Source: Sphingomonadales bacterium (GTDB lineage: Bacteria > Pseudomonadota > Alphaproteobacteria > Sphingomonadales > Sphingomonadaceae). Taken from it: 64,000 bases of DNA. Under the pieces are notes generated by a model. It searched no databases. It was not told where the DNA came from and saw only the letters and a program-made list of their open reading frames with translations. The position numbers were made by a program, and so were the translations under genes. Every line of letters starts with the position of its first letter. Position 1 is the stretch's first letter. Below are positions 27,142 to 35,657 of this stretch, piece by piece. The stretch spans positions 1-64,000 of the forward strand of contig JADKHG010000004.1 of the NCBI GenBank assembly GCA_016721875.1, given 5' to 3'.

Positions 27142-29492
27142 CACAGGACCCGCGCGCAGTTTCGCGTGAGCAGTCTGCCGGCGTGCATTTGCCCTACGCC
27201 CGTCATGTCGATGATGTAACGTTGGAAACGCGTGACGGTCTGCTGATGCAAACGATCCGACTGGGTGGATTGTTGTTCGAAACCGCCGACACAGAAGAAC
27301 TGAATTATCGAGCAGAGCTGCGCGATGCGATGTTGAAAGCCATTGGATCCTCGCGTTTTGCACTTTACCATCACGTCGTGCGACGCCGCGCTGACACCAT
27401 TTTGGACGCGCGCTATCCCGATGAATTTTCGCGTAATCTGGATAGGCGCTGGCGCGACCGGCTTGCCAAACGGGAGATGTACGTAAACGAGTTGTTTCTC
27501 ACTATAGTGCGTCGGCCGACTCCAGGTAGGGCGGGTTTATTGGACCGGCTGCGAACTTTGGCGACTCGCACCACTACAGATCGCGCGGCTTCCTTTGCCG
27601 CTGAAAAACGCGCTTTGGATGCAGCCACTGAGGCATTGATAGCATCGCTGGGCAGCTATACTCCACGGCTTTTAAGTGTGTATGCGGATGAATCCGGGTA
27701 TCGGTCGGAACCGCTTGAATTTCTGTCGTGGCTCTACAATGCAGACATGCGACCTGTGATTTTGCCACATGGCGATGTTGGTAACCACCTGCCATTTCGG
27801 CGAGTCAGTTTTGGTCAGACTGCTTTTGAATTGGGTGCGACTGGAAATCTTGATCGAAAATTTGGGGCGGTTGTTTCGATCAAGGACTATCCGTCCCAGA
27901 CTCTCCCGGGGATGTTCGATGAACTCTACCGGATGCCGTTTGAAATGACGGTCAGTCAGTCATTCGCATTCGTGGAACGGGGCGATGCTCTGGGTCGCAT
28001 GAATTTGGCGTTGCGGCGAATGAAATCAGTCGAGGACGAAGCGCTTTCACTGCGCGAGGAACTGGCAAACGCCAAGGATGAGGTCGCAGCAGGCAGGGCC
28101 GGTTTTGGCGAACATCATACCAGCATCACTATCCATGCGGCTTCTCTCGGTGAGTTGGATCAAAATGTTGCCGAAGTGACTGCTGTTTTGGCCGATCTGG
28201 GCATAGTTTCGGTGCGCGAGGATATAGGGCTTGAGCCCGCATTCTGGTCGCAATTCCCGGGAAACTTCAAATATATCGTTCGCAAAGGGTTAGTTTCGAC
28301 TGGCAATTTCGCCGGACTTGCCAGTTTGCATAATTTCCCTGTGGGGCAACCGCGCGGGAACCATTGGGGCGATGCGGTCACCTTGTTCGAAACAACAGCA
28401 GCAGGCCCATATTTTTTTAGTTTCCATCACAATGATCTTGGAAACTTCACCATAATTGGCCCGTCTGGATCGGGCAAAACGGTTGTGCTGAATTTTCTAC
28501 TGGCGCAGGCACGCAAATTTACACCTCGCATTGTCTTTTTCGACAAGGATCGCGGAGCAGAGTTGTTCATCAGGGCGATAGGTGGACAATATGACCGGCT
28601 GCGTCCGGGGAGCCATTCCGGTCTCAATCCACTGCAACTTGATGACAATGCAATCAACCGCCAGTTCTTAATCGAATGGCTGTCGTTGCTAGCCGGAGGC
28701 GTCGACGGTGAAGAAATCGAAACGATTAAAGACGCGATTGACGCTAATTTTGCCCAGCCCCGTTCGCACCGACGGTTGCGTCATCTGGTTGAACTTTTTC
28801 GCGGGCATAAACGCCCTCGATCTGGCGATTTATATGCACGCATGCGGGCATGGTGGGGCGAGGGTGAGCGCGCTTGGTTGTTCGATAACGAGATCGATCT
28901 GACGGATTTATCAGCCCAGACGGTTGGCTTTGATATGACTGCGATACTTGACGATCCGATCGCACGCACACCTGCATTGTTGTATTTCTTCCACCGGGTG
29001 GAAGAGAGGCTTGATGGCAGTCCGGCAATTATCGTGGTCGATGAAGGATGGAAGGCATTGGATGACGATGTTTTTGTCCGACGGATCAAAGATTGGGAAA
29101 AAACCATCCGGAAACGCAATGGTATTGTAGGTTTTGCGACGCAAAGCGCGCAGGACGCTCTGGAAAGTCGCATAGCCAGCGCGATCATAGAGCAGGCTGC
29201 CACACAAATATTCATGATCAATCCTAAAGCGCGACCCGAAGATTATGTCGACGGTTTTGGGCTCACTCAGCATGAATTTGAACTGATCCGAACATTGCCT
29301 GACAGCTCGCATTGTTTCCTGATTAAGCACGGCAATGAAAGCGTGGTGGCTCGGCTCAACCTTTCGGGCGAAAATGATTTGCTGACCATTCTGTCAGGTC
29401 GCGAAGCTACTGTGCGTCTGTTTGACGAATTGACCGAACGGACCAGACTTAATCCTGTCGATTGGATGGCCGCATTGATGGAAAAAAGCTGA
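27120..29492 (+). CDS. virB4: VirB4 family T4SS ATPase
   Basis: About 790 residues from ATG 27120, the usual VirB4 size. Walker A GPSGSGKTVVLNFLL lies near residue 450; Walker B IIVVDEGWKALDDDV near 640; the downstream GFATQSAQDALESRI is a conserved VirB4 segment. The N-terminal CagE/TrbE domain includes YARHVDDVTLETRDGLLM. An upstream ATG at 27036 would overlap virB3 by 106 bp and add non-conserved residues, so I reject it. It powers pilus assembly and substrate transfer at the inner membrane. It overlaps virB3 by 22 bp and ends one base before virB6. Confidence 0.95.
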   Translation: MQLLPPLTQDPRAVSREQSAGVHLPYARHVDDVTLETRDGLLMQTIRLGGLLFETADTEELNYRAELRDAMLKAIGSSRFALYHHVVRRRADTILDARYPDEFSRNLDRRWRDRLAKREMYVNELFLTIVRRPTPGRAGLLDRLRTLATRTTTDRAASFAAEKRALDAATEALIASLGSYTPRLLSVYADESGYRSEPLEFLSWLYNADMRPVILPHGDVGNHLPFRRVSFGQTAFELGATGNLDRKFGAVVSIKDYPSQTLPGMFDELYRMPFEMTVSQSFAFVERGDALGRMNLALRRMKSVEDEALSLREELANAKDEVAAGRAGFGEHHTSITIHAASLGELDQNVAEVTAVLADLGIVSVREDIGLEPAFWSQFPGNFKYIVRKGLVSTGNFAGLASLHNFPVGQPRGNHWGDAVTLFETTAAGPYFFSFHHNDLGNFTIIGPSGSGKTVVLNFLLAQARKFTPRIVFFDKDRGAELFIRAIGGQYDRLRPGSHSGLNPLQLDDNAINRQFLIEWLSLLAGGVDGEEIETIKDAIDANFAQPRSHRRLRHLVELFRGHKRPRSGDLYARMRAWWGEGERAWLFDNEIDLTDLSAQTVGFDMTAILDDPIARTPALLYFFHRVEERLDGSPAIIVVDEGWKALDDDVFVRRIKDWEKTIRKRNGIVGFATQSAQDALESRIASAIIEQAATQIFMINPKARPEDYVDGFGLTQHEFELIRTLPDSSHCFLIKHGNESVVARLNLSGENDLLTILSGREATVRLFDELTERTRLNPVDWMAALMEKS

Positions 29493-29493
29493 A

Positions 29494-30726
29494 ATGGCGT
29501 GCGATGCTGTCCAGACTGGTCAACGCTTCGTAGCGCAGATGCTCGCCCATATTGATTGCCAGGCACAGACGATTGGCGCCTATGGCTATGGGGCGTTAGC
29601 CGATCCGGCATCCTCTGTTGCGATAGCATTGTCGGGCCTACTGACGGTGTTTGTCGCATTTTTTGGCATAAGGCTAATCTTGGCTGAGCCGCAAAGCGGA
29701 CGAGATCTGGTTGGAGACGTTTTGCGGATAGGAATTGTCCTCACGCTTGCAACAAGCTGGCCCGCTTGGCGGACGTTGGGATATGATGTCGTCATGAGCG
29801 GACCGACCGAACTTGCGTCAACCATCAGTTCGGCCGCTGATCTGCCGGGCGAACGCAACGATATAGTTACAAGGCTTCAAACGGCGGATGATAATATTGT
29901 TATCCTGACCATTTTTGGAACAGGCAGGAACACTGGCGGCACAGACCGTAGCGATCGGATTGGTGACACGTTTCGCGGCATCGCACTTGCCGATCAGGAA
30001 GGGCTATCCAACGGCCGCCTGTTTTTCTTGGCCGGTGTCATCGGGCCATTGGCGATTGTCAAACTCGGTGCAGGCCTTTTGTTGGCTCTGGCTCCGTTGA
30101 TGGCGGGATTATTGCTGTTTGTGGGTACCCGTGATCTGTTTTTTGGCTGGCTGCGGGCGTTGGGGGCGTTGGCGTTCGGTGCCTTTGCACTTTATATGGT
30201 TTTTGGGGTTCAACTGGCGGTTCTTGATCCCTGGCTTAGCAATGCTGTGGCGTTACGCGAAGCACAAGTGTTAACACCTTCAGCTCCGACCGAACTGAGT
30301 GTTATCAACATGGCCTTTGCGCTGGCCAACTTTGGCATCCTGTTCATCATTATCCGCATTTTCTTTTTTGGTGGTTTGGGTGCACCACGTCTGATCGCAA
30401 AACTCAATTCGAATCCGTTTTTCGATCGTGGTCAGGGGCCGATCGTTCATTCGTTACAGACCGAAAGGCAAGCTCCGACTCGCGCACTGCGGGTCGCCGA
30501 TGCCGTAGCGCAGACGATGCGACGCGAAGATTTGGCAGTGGCCAATCGATCTGACCGAAGCCGTTTGATTGATCGCAGCTCGCGCGATAACAAAGAACGC
30601 ACATCCGGCCCGGTTGTATCAAAGGGCTACGCTACCGCACCCCTCGGAAGCAGCTTTCGAGCCACAGATTCCCGAACTTCTCGCCGAACCTCGACGTCCG
30701 GCGTAAAAAGAGACAATAAGACATGA
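29494..30726 (+). CDS. virB6: VirB6/TrbL-like polytopic T4SS protein
   Basis: 410 residues with about six to eight hydrophobic segments, among them VAIALSGLLTVFVAFFGIRL, VKLGAGLLLALAPLMAGLLL and LGALAFGAFALYMVFGVQLA. The order GPLAIVKLGAGLLLALAPLM followed by LFVGTRDLFFGWLRAL is the conserved core of VirB6. The C-terminal ~90 residues are basic and hydrophilic (RSDRSRLIDRSSRDN), predicted cytoplasmic. It forms the inner-membrane channel. The gene is coupled to virB4 (1-bp gap) and virB8 (ATGA overlap). Confidence 0.9.
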   Translation: MACDAVQTGQRFVAQMLAHIDCQAQTIGAYGYGALADPASSVAIALSGLLTVFVAFFGIRLILAEPQSGRDLVGDVLRIGIVLTLATSWPAWRTLGYDVVMSGPTELASTISSAADLPGERNDIVTRLQTADDNIVILTIFGTGRNTGGTDRSDRIGDTFRGIALADQEGLSNGRLFFLAGVIGPLAIVKLGAGLLLALAPLMAGLLLFVGTRDLFFGWLRALGALAFGAFALYMVFGVQLAVLDPWLSNAVALREAQVLTPSAPTELSVINMAFALANFGILFIIIRIFFFGGLGAPRLIAKLNSNPFFDRGQGPIVHSLQTERQAPTRALRVADAVAQTMRREDLAVANRSDRSRLIDRSSRDNKERTSGPVVSKGYATAPLGSSFRATDSRTSRRTSTSGVKRDNKT

Positions 30727-31499
30727 CTGAATCGGTGACAAATAATCTGAGCGACTATTACAAGGCAGCGGAAAGCTGGTCCACCGACCGTAATCGTGAC
30801 ATAGCTGCATCGCGGCGGACCGCGTGGATCGTCGCAGCGGCATTAGGTGCAATCGCATTGCTTGAAGCGATCGCGCTAATTCTGCTTGTACCGATGAAGA
30901 CCGTCGTTCCCTATACTTTGCTGGTCGATCGGCAGACCGGCTACGTGGAGGCGCTGAAGCCCCTGGAGCGAAAAACCATTGCTCCTGATGCGGCGTTGGT
31001 CAGATCATTTCTTGTGCAATATGTCATTGCGCGTGAGAGCTTTGACGTAGATTCGTTGAAGGACAGCTATCGCAAGGTGGCGTTATGGTCCGCTGAAGGA
31101 GCGCGGTCGCGCTATATTACTGAAACGCAGGCGTCTAATCCTCAAAGTGCGCTGGCGACGCTGCCCCGTCGGGCGATTGTTGAGGTACAGGTCCGAAGCG
31201 TATCGTCGCTGGGCAAGGACAGTTCGCTGATACGCTTTACCACCACTAGAACAGATCCCGGTGCGCAGGTTGGGCAACCACAATATTGGGCGTCCGTTAT
31301 CAAATATCGCTTTAGCGGCGCCGAGATGCGGGCAGAGGACCGGCTCGTAAACCCGCTCGGATTTCAAGTGGTTCGTTATCGTCGCGATGCCGAAATGTTA
31401 CAGGGACAATCGCCGACTTTGGATGGACGGGTTGCGCCTTTGACACCAATCGTGCCGCCAACCAATGTAATGCCAACTGTGCCAGGACGCATTCAATGA
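30723..31499 (+). CDS. virB8: VirB8-like T4SS protein
   Basis: 258 residues: a short cytoplasmic N-terminus with LSDYYKAAESWSTDRNRD, one transmembrane helix (~35-55, WIVAAALGAIALLEAIALIL), then a periplasmic NTF2-like domain including YTLLVDRQTGYVEAL and WASVIKYRFSG. The C-terminal ~30 residues are proline-rich. VirB8 nucleates assembly of the inner-membrane complex. It overlaps virB9 by four bases. Confidence 0.93.
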   Translation: MTESVTNNLSDYYKAAESWSTDRNRDIAASRRTAWIVAAALGAIALLEAIALILLVPMKTVVPYTLLVDRQTGYVEALKPLERKTIAPDAALVRSFLVQYVIARESFDVDSLKDSYRKVALWSAEGARSRYITETQASNPQSALATLPRRAIVEVQVRSVSSLGKDSSLIRFTTTRTDPGAQVGQPQYWASVIKYRFSGAEMRAEDRLVNPLGFQVVRYRRDAEMLQGQSPTLDGRVAPLTPIVPPTNVMPTVPGRIQ

Positions 31500-31867
31500 G
31501 ATGCGCAAGCTTTTCGCTGCTGTTAATATTTGCATTCGCTGCCGCAGCACCACAGTCGGCAAAGGCGCAGCAAAATGATAGTCAAAAAGAGGCATTTGAA
31601 AGTTCTGAACCAGTGCAGTGGCGTTATCGGGTCACAGGAGAGAAAGCGTTGCGACCGGCACAGATGAGCGACGATGGGGAAAAGACATATCTCATTTGGG
31701 ATGCTGATCAGGCATTGCCAGCTGTGTTTGCCGTCAATGACATTGGCGGTGAAGAAATCGTTGATGGGTATATGCGTGACGGGGTGTTCACAATTGATCG
31801 CGTGTATTCAAAACTTGTTTTTCGCATTGACCGAAAGGTCGCCAAAGCCGTTCGGCTTTTGCGTTAA
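31496..31867 (+). CDS. virB9: short VirB9-like protein (C-terminal domain only)
   Basis: 123 residues only, against roughly 230-290 for usual VirB9/TrbG. A signal peptide (~1-24, ending QSAKAQ) is followed by ~20 linker residues and then directly by the VirB9 C-terminal domain: YRVTGEKALRPAQMSDDGEK, TYLIWDADQALPAVFAV and the closing DRVYSKLVFRIDRKVAKAVR. The N-terminal beta-sandwich is missing. There is no room for it: virB8 ends at 31499 and virB10 begins at 31880, and no frameshift is seen. The domain kept is the one that contacts VirB7 and VirB10 at the outer membrane. Confidence 0.88.
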   Translation: MRCASFSLLLIFAFAAAAPQSAKAQQNDSQKEAFESSEPVQWRYRVTGEKALRPAQMSDDGEKTYLIWDADQALPAVFAVNDIGGEEIVDGYMRDGVFTIDRVYSKLVFRIDRKVAKAVRLLR

Positions 31868-31879
31868 AAGGAACGACCA

Positions 31880-32944
31880 ATGGCAAATGCTGAAACCGCT
31901 GTCGCTGACGACATCAAACCGCTGGTAGGCCGAGCGGTTAACAACAGGGTTGTGTGGATTTTCGGTGGCGTCATGGCATTGGCGGCCATTGGGCTTTTTT
32001 CGGCCTTAGAGGGCAGGCGTGCCGAAGTTACCGGTTTGGCAACGGAGCCTTCAGGCGAAGTGAGCAGCGGTGTTATTTCGCCGCCACCGGAGTTGGCAGT
32101 GCCATTCGGAATAGAGGGAGGGAATTATATGATTCAGCCCGACGTCTTGATGACCGCGCCAGCAGTCCCGTCCGGACCCGCGACATTCCCGCAAACATTA
32201 CCTGGCGTGCCGAACACGCCCAATTTGGGTAGGTCATACAGCGTACCAACTGCGCCGGTGGTGCGAATTTCGCCTTATATCGATTCGAGTTCGCCGGACG
32301 CTGCAGTGCCTTCGAGGTCAACGCAACCTTTCATTCCGAACGCAGATGACGGACTGCCGACGCAAAAATCTGTTGGCGGCGCGGGTAGCATGACGCGAAT
32401 TGCAAATCCGACTTCAACGGTGCCTCAAGGGGCTTTGATTCAAGCTGTCCTCGAAACGGCGCTGGACTCAAACCGACCCGGTTTTGTCCGCGCGGTGGTA
32501 TCGCGCGATGTCCGTAGCTTTGACGGAACAAAAATATTGATACCGAGAGGAAGTCGACTTTTTGGGGAGTATAAGGCTGACCTTGTCGATGGTCAGAATC
32601 GTGCTTTTGTCCTTTGGCAGAAACTGACGCGACCCGATGGCTCGCAGATGTTTCTTGAATCCCCTGCAGCCGACCCGCTTGGACGCGCTGGAATCAAAGG
32701 CAAGGTCAATTCGCATTTTTTTGAACGGTTTGCAGGGTCGATGCTGCAATCTGCGCTCGACATCGGCGTTGGTTTGGCAACACGGAGTGCCTCTGATGGC
32801 ACCGTTGTGATCGGCTTGCCGGGTAGCAATCAAACGCTGGTTAATCCCACACAGGCTACGATCAAGCCGACTTTAAAAGTTCGTCACGGTTCAAGTGTGT
32901 CGGTATTTGTCGCGCGTGATCTAGATTTCTCCGCGGCAGATTGA
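31880..32944 (+). CDS. virB10: VirB10/TrbI-like T4SS scaffold protein
   Basis: 354 residues. A short cytoplasmic N-terminus, one transmembrane helix (~28-45, WIFGGVMALAAIGLFSAL), a Pro/Ser-rich periplasmic stretch, and the TrbI domain from ~175: TVPQGALIQAVLETALDSNR, VSRDVRSFDGTKILIPRGSR, LFGEYKADLVDGQNRAFVLW. It spans the envelope and forms the outer-membrane pore with VirB9 and VirB7. AAAAGGAACG gives a good ribosome site. No VirB7 lipoprotein gene is seen on either side. Confidence 0.95.
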   Translation: MANAETAVADDIKPLVGRAVNNRVVWIFGGVMALAAIGLFSALEGRRAEVTGLATEPSGEVSSGVISPPPELAVPFGIEGGNYMIQPDVLMTAPAVPSGPATFPQTLPGVPNTPNLGRSYSVPTAPVVRISPYIDSSSPDAAVPSRSTQPFIPNADDGLPTQKSVGGAGSMTRIANPTSTVPQGALIQAVLETALDSNRPGFVRAVVSRDVRSFDGTKILIPRGSRLFGEYKADLVDGQNRAFVLWQKLTRPDGSQMFLESPAADPLGRAGIKGKVNSHFFERFAGSMLQSALDIGVGLATRSASDGTVVIGLPGSNQTLVNPTQATIKPTLKVRHGSSVSVFVARDLDFSAAD

Positions 32945-32956
32945 GGCAAAGGTCGG

Positions 32957-33925
32957 ATGAATGCGCCAGACCTCCAAGTTTATCTGGGCAGCTATATGGC
33001 GCCATTGGCCGAATGGCTGGCGCGGCAGGACGTAAGCGATATATACATAAACCGGCCCGGAGAAATCTGGCTTGAAGCGGTTGGCTCTGCGCCGGAAAAA
33101 ATTGCAGTTGCCGAATTGAAGGGGGAACTTCTTTATCGGTTGGTCAGGCAGATCGCGGCATTGAGCGCGCAAGGCGTTAACCGCGAATATCCTTTGCTTG
33201 CGGCAAGCCTGCCCGGCGGTGAACGCGTGCAAGCCGTTATACCTCCGGCAACACGTGGCGAAGTTGCTATCGCCATTCGCAAACATGTGGCGGTTGGTTT
33301 GAAGCTAGAAGATTACCAGACCACCGATCAGCCACGGCTGCTGAGTGCCAACGAACTGCCTGAGCGACTTGCGCAGTTGTCCGACGAGACTGATGTTTTC
33401 GCAATGATACGAGGCGCCGTAAAACAGCGTCGAAATATTCTGATTTCCGGCGGCACATCGAGCGGAAAAACCACCTTTGTAAATGCCCTTATCTCAGAAA
33501 TTCCAGTCGACGAGAGGCTGATCCTGATTGAAGACACCCCCGAACTGCAAATAATCCATGATAATGCAGTCGGACTTATCGCAACGCGAGGGGTATTAGG
33601 GGAGGCTGAAGTCACAGCTGAAGATTTACTGATCGCATCGCTTCGCATGCGCCCTGACCGTATCATATTGGGCGAAATTCGGGGTAGTGAAGCCGTGACC
33701 TTCCTGCGTGCGATCAATACCGGTCATCCAGGATCAATGAGCACGATCCATGCAGACAGTCCTTTGCGCGCCATTGATCAACTGGCCTTGCTGGTATTGC
33801 AGACCGGTACGCGTATGGCATGGGATGATGTTATTAAATATGTTCGCAGTTCGCTGGATATAATTGTCCAATTGCGTCACCGGAACGGACGTCGGGATAT
33901 CGAAAGCGTTATGGTGATCGATTAG
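32957..33925 (+). CDS. virB11: VirB11 family T4SS ATPase
   Basis: 322-residue hexameric traffic ATPase. Walker A ISGGTSSGKTTFVNALI near residue 165; Asp box LILIEDTPELQI; Walker B RPDRIILGEIRGSEAV; His box HPGSMSTIHADSP. The N-terminal domain has VSDIYINRPGEIWLEAVG. It docks on VirB4 to drive substrate export and pilus assembly. Last gene of the virB operon. No virD4 coupling protein or relaxase follows. Confidence 0.96.
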   Translation: MNAPDLQVYLGSYMAPLAEWLARQDVSDIYINRPGEIWLEAVGSAPEKIAVAELKGELLYRLVRQIAALSAQGVNREYPLLAASLPGGERVQAVIPPATRGEVAIAIRKHVAVGLKLEDYQTTDQPRLLSANELPERLAQLSDETDVFAMIRGAVKQRRNILISGGTSSGKTTFVNALISEIPVDERLILIEDTPELQIIHDNAVGLIATRGVLGEAEVTAEDLLIASLRMRPDRIILGEIRGSEAVTFLRAINTGHPGSMSTIHADSPLRAIDQLALLVLQTGTRMAWDDVIKYVRSSLDIIVQLRHRNGRRDIESVMVID

Positions 33926-34096
33926 AAGTTTGTGGGCGTGGGAAAGTGAGCAAAGGTTCTGAGCTAGCCCCCTCTACGGTCAGCGTCTCCGGGCCATTGG
34001 GCTAAGACCAAGCACTATATGTGTTGATTCGCCTTGCGGACGATTTTACTTTTGCTAAGCTGTAAATGGAAAATGAAAATCAAGGGAGTGGTGTCT

Positions 34097-34714
34097 GTGC
34101 CTGATGTTGCAAACAATCCATCCAAAAAAATGGAATTTAAACCTTCGCGTCGTGAATTTGCGGCCATAGGCACGGTTGCTGCGATGTGGAGCGGCAGTGC
34201 AGGCGCTGCTCCTTTGGCAGTAGCTGCAAAACCGAAAAAGGCCTCGCCGCTAAAGGTTGAGGTGAAAGGCGATCTGTTCCGCCCAGAATCTGGAGACTAT
34301 CCTGGTTTGGTGATGTATTCATATGCTGCGGCTTCACGTGCGGCAAATGCGGCGGTTGCACATCAACTGGCCAGCCAGGGATGGGCAGTGCTTTTGGTCG
34401 ACACCGACACCGACAAAAGTGCAGCTGATATCAATCGTGACGCCAAAAGGCATGTGGCCTGGCTTATGGCACAAGAAGGCGTGTCTTCTAACAGTGCCGT
34501 GTCGTTTGCAAAACAGGGATCTGATCGTGGCTTTGCGTTGCGCAGTTACTCTGCTGCGCAGACGAAACTCAGTTTGGCTGATCGCGACCAACGCCGTAAA
34601 GCTGCAGCAAGTAGTGTTTTATTTGCGGCGCCGGAGGGACTGGTTGCCAAGTCTGAAGCTCGGCGCGAAAGCCTTTTCGCAGCTGCGCGAGCTCTTCACC
34701 GGTTTGCCGCCTAG
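34097..34714 (+). CDS. Tat-exported protein resembling a degenerate dienelactone hydrolase
   Basis: About 205 residues from GTG 34097, which has GGGAG eight bases ahead; an ATG at 34130 or upstream frames to 34034 are alternatives. A twin-arginine signal is clear: SRREFAAIGTVAAMW, then SGSAGAAPLAV. The mature part, LFRPESGDYPGLVMYSYAAA, then HQLASQGWAVLLVDTD, reads like the opening of a dienelactone-hydrolase-type alpha/beta hydrolase. The nucleophile elbow (Gly-x-Cys/Ser-x-Gly) and the catalytic Asp/His are not seen, and the C-terminus is short. It may be a non-catalytic remnant or a new family. It lies between virB11 and the DUF6916 gene. Confidence 0.6.
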   Translation: MPDVANNPSKKMEFKPSRREFAAIGTVAAMWSGSAGAAPLAVAAKPKKASPLKVEVKGDLFRPESGDYPGLVMYSYAAASRAANAAVAHQLASQGWAVLLVDTDTDKSAADINRDAKRHVAWLMAQEGVSSNSAVSFAKQGSDRGFALRSYSAAQTKLSLADRDQRRKAAASSVLFAAPEGLVAKSEARRESLFAAARALHRFAA

Positions 34715-34828
34715 TATATGCTCCTCTGATTGAGGCTACGGAATTTTGTGCGTGGGTGTCTGCGAAACCTCCATGTCTGAGTTGCGTATGTTTGATTGGC
34801 AATGGACTCCTACCGATAGTTTACTGCG

Positions 34829-35146
34829 ATGTCTGATTCAGAAATCCCATTTCGTCCCATGCTGCTTGAAGAGTTCACGCCCTTATTGGGGCGTGTCTTC
34901 TCTGCAGATTGCGAACCGAAAGCTGCCGAGATATCGCTAGTTGAGGCTTATCCATTGCGCGAGAACGCCTACGCAAATCGCCCGCCGTTCATGCTCATTT
35001 TTCATTCTTCGCCAGAGGTTTTTCTGGTTGAGGGCGTTTATGTTTTGCGCTGCGCTAATTGGGGACCAGACCGGATAGCGATTGCGCCTATTATGGCTCC
35101 TGCCAACGGCATGCCGGGCCAATATTATCAGGCAGTGTTCAGCTAG
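34829..35146 (+). CDS. DUF6916-like small protein linked to tail-collar genes
   Basis: 105 residues beginning MSDSEIPFRPMLLEEFTPLL, with LVEAYPLRENAYANRPPFML followed by IFHSSPEVFLVEGVYVLRC and IAPIMAPANGMPGQYYQAVF. The pattern matches short DUF6916 proteins, commonly found beside phage-collar (MdpB-like) genes, as here. No signal peptide or membrane segment; function unknown. The TAG stop is the first three bases of the repeat at 35144. Confidence 0.65.
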   Translation: MSDSEIPFRPMLLEEFTPLLGRVFSADCEPKAAEISLVEAYPLRENAYANRPPFMLIFHSSPEVFLVEGVYVLRCANWGPDRIAIAPIMAPANGMPGQYYQAVFS

Positions 35147-35404
35147 GGTCAGGACCTATTAAATGGACAGTCGAGGCGCCAAAATGGCGTTGAGATCGGA
35201 GGGAAATGCCCGCCGTCGATAGTCGTTCTGCCGGCACGGGAGTTTCGCTTCGAACTCGAAGCCAATTTGGTGTCCGAAGGATTTGCCCCATTTTGTCCAT
35301 TGCCGCGTTCGTTGGCAAGTCGCGACTTAGAACCACTAAGCCTGAGCTTTGCCGCCTCGCACTGAACAAAATGGCCTCTAATATTTAATTGGTCCTGACC
35401 CTAG
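35144..35404. repeat. 261-bp interspersed element with terminal inverted repeats, copy 2
   Basis: Left end TAGGGTCAGGACCTATTAAA, right end TTTAATTGGTCCTGACCCTA. Same orientation and internal order as copy 1 at 26084-26349, with scattered substitutions and small indels that suggest the copies are not recent. Its first three bases are the stop codon of the DUF6916 gene. No coding capacity. Confidence 0.85.
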
Positions 35405-35550
35405 GGCTCTTGAGAATCAGACGCGCGCGCCAACTTGCCTCGTCCACCGTAAACTGCTGATGCCAAAGCGACTGTGAAATTTTTAAGATATTCGATTTGG
35501 CGGTTTGTTCGCGGACAAGTGAAGGACCGCGCGGTTGAGATAATTTTCCA

Positions 35551-35593
35551 AATAAAAATGGCCCAAGGCTGATCAAATCATTCCTTGGGCCAT
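35551..35593 (-). terminator. rho-independent terminator of the collar gene cluster
   Basis: ATGGCCCAAGG at 35558-35568 is the exact reverse complement of CCTTGGGCCAT at 35583-35593, with a 14-nt loop. On the minus strand the stem is followed by TTTTATT. It lies 65 bp beyond the stop of the first collar gene, so it would end transcription coming from the 36-40 kb cluster. Confidence 0.8.
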
Positions 35594-35657
35594 ATTCGGT
35601 CGCTGACGTCCATCCTTCAACGATGCTGATCAGCAAAACTATTGCGCATTATCGAAT

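Noticed and set aside
26521..33925. Integrative conjugative element
   Set aside because: No relaxase, coupling protein, integrase, partition genes or att repeats were found with the virB genes.
26084..35404. Classical composite transposon flanked by insertion sequences
   Set aside because: The flanking repeats are ~265 bp and encode no transposase, and no clear target-site duplication around the whole block could be seen.
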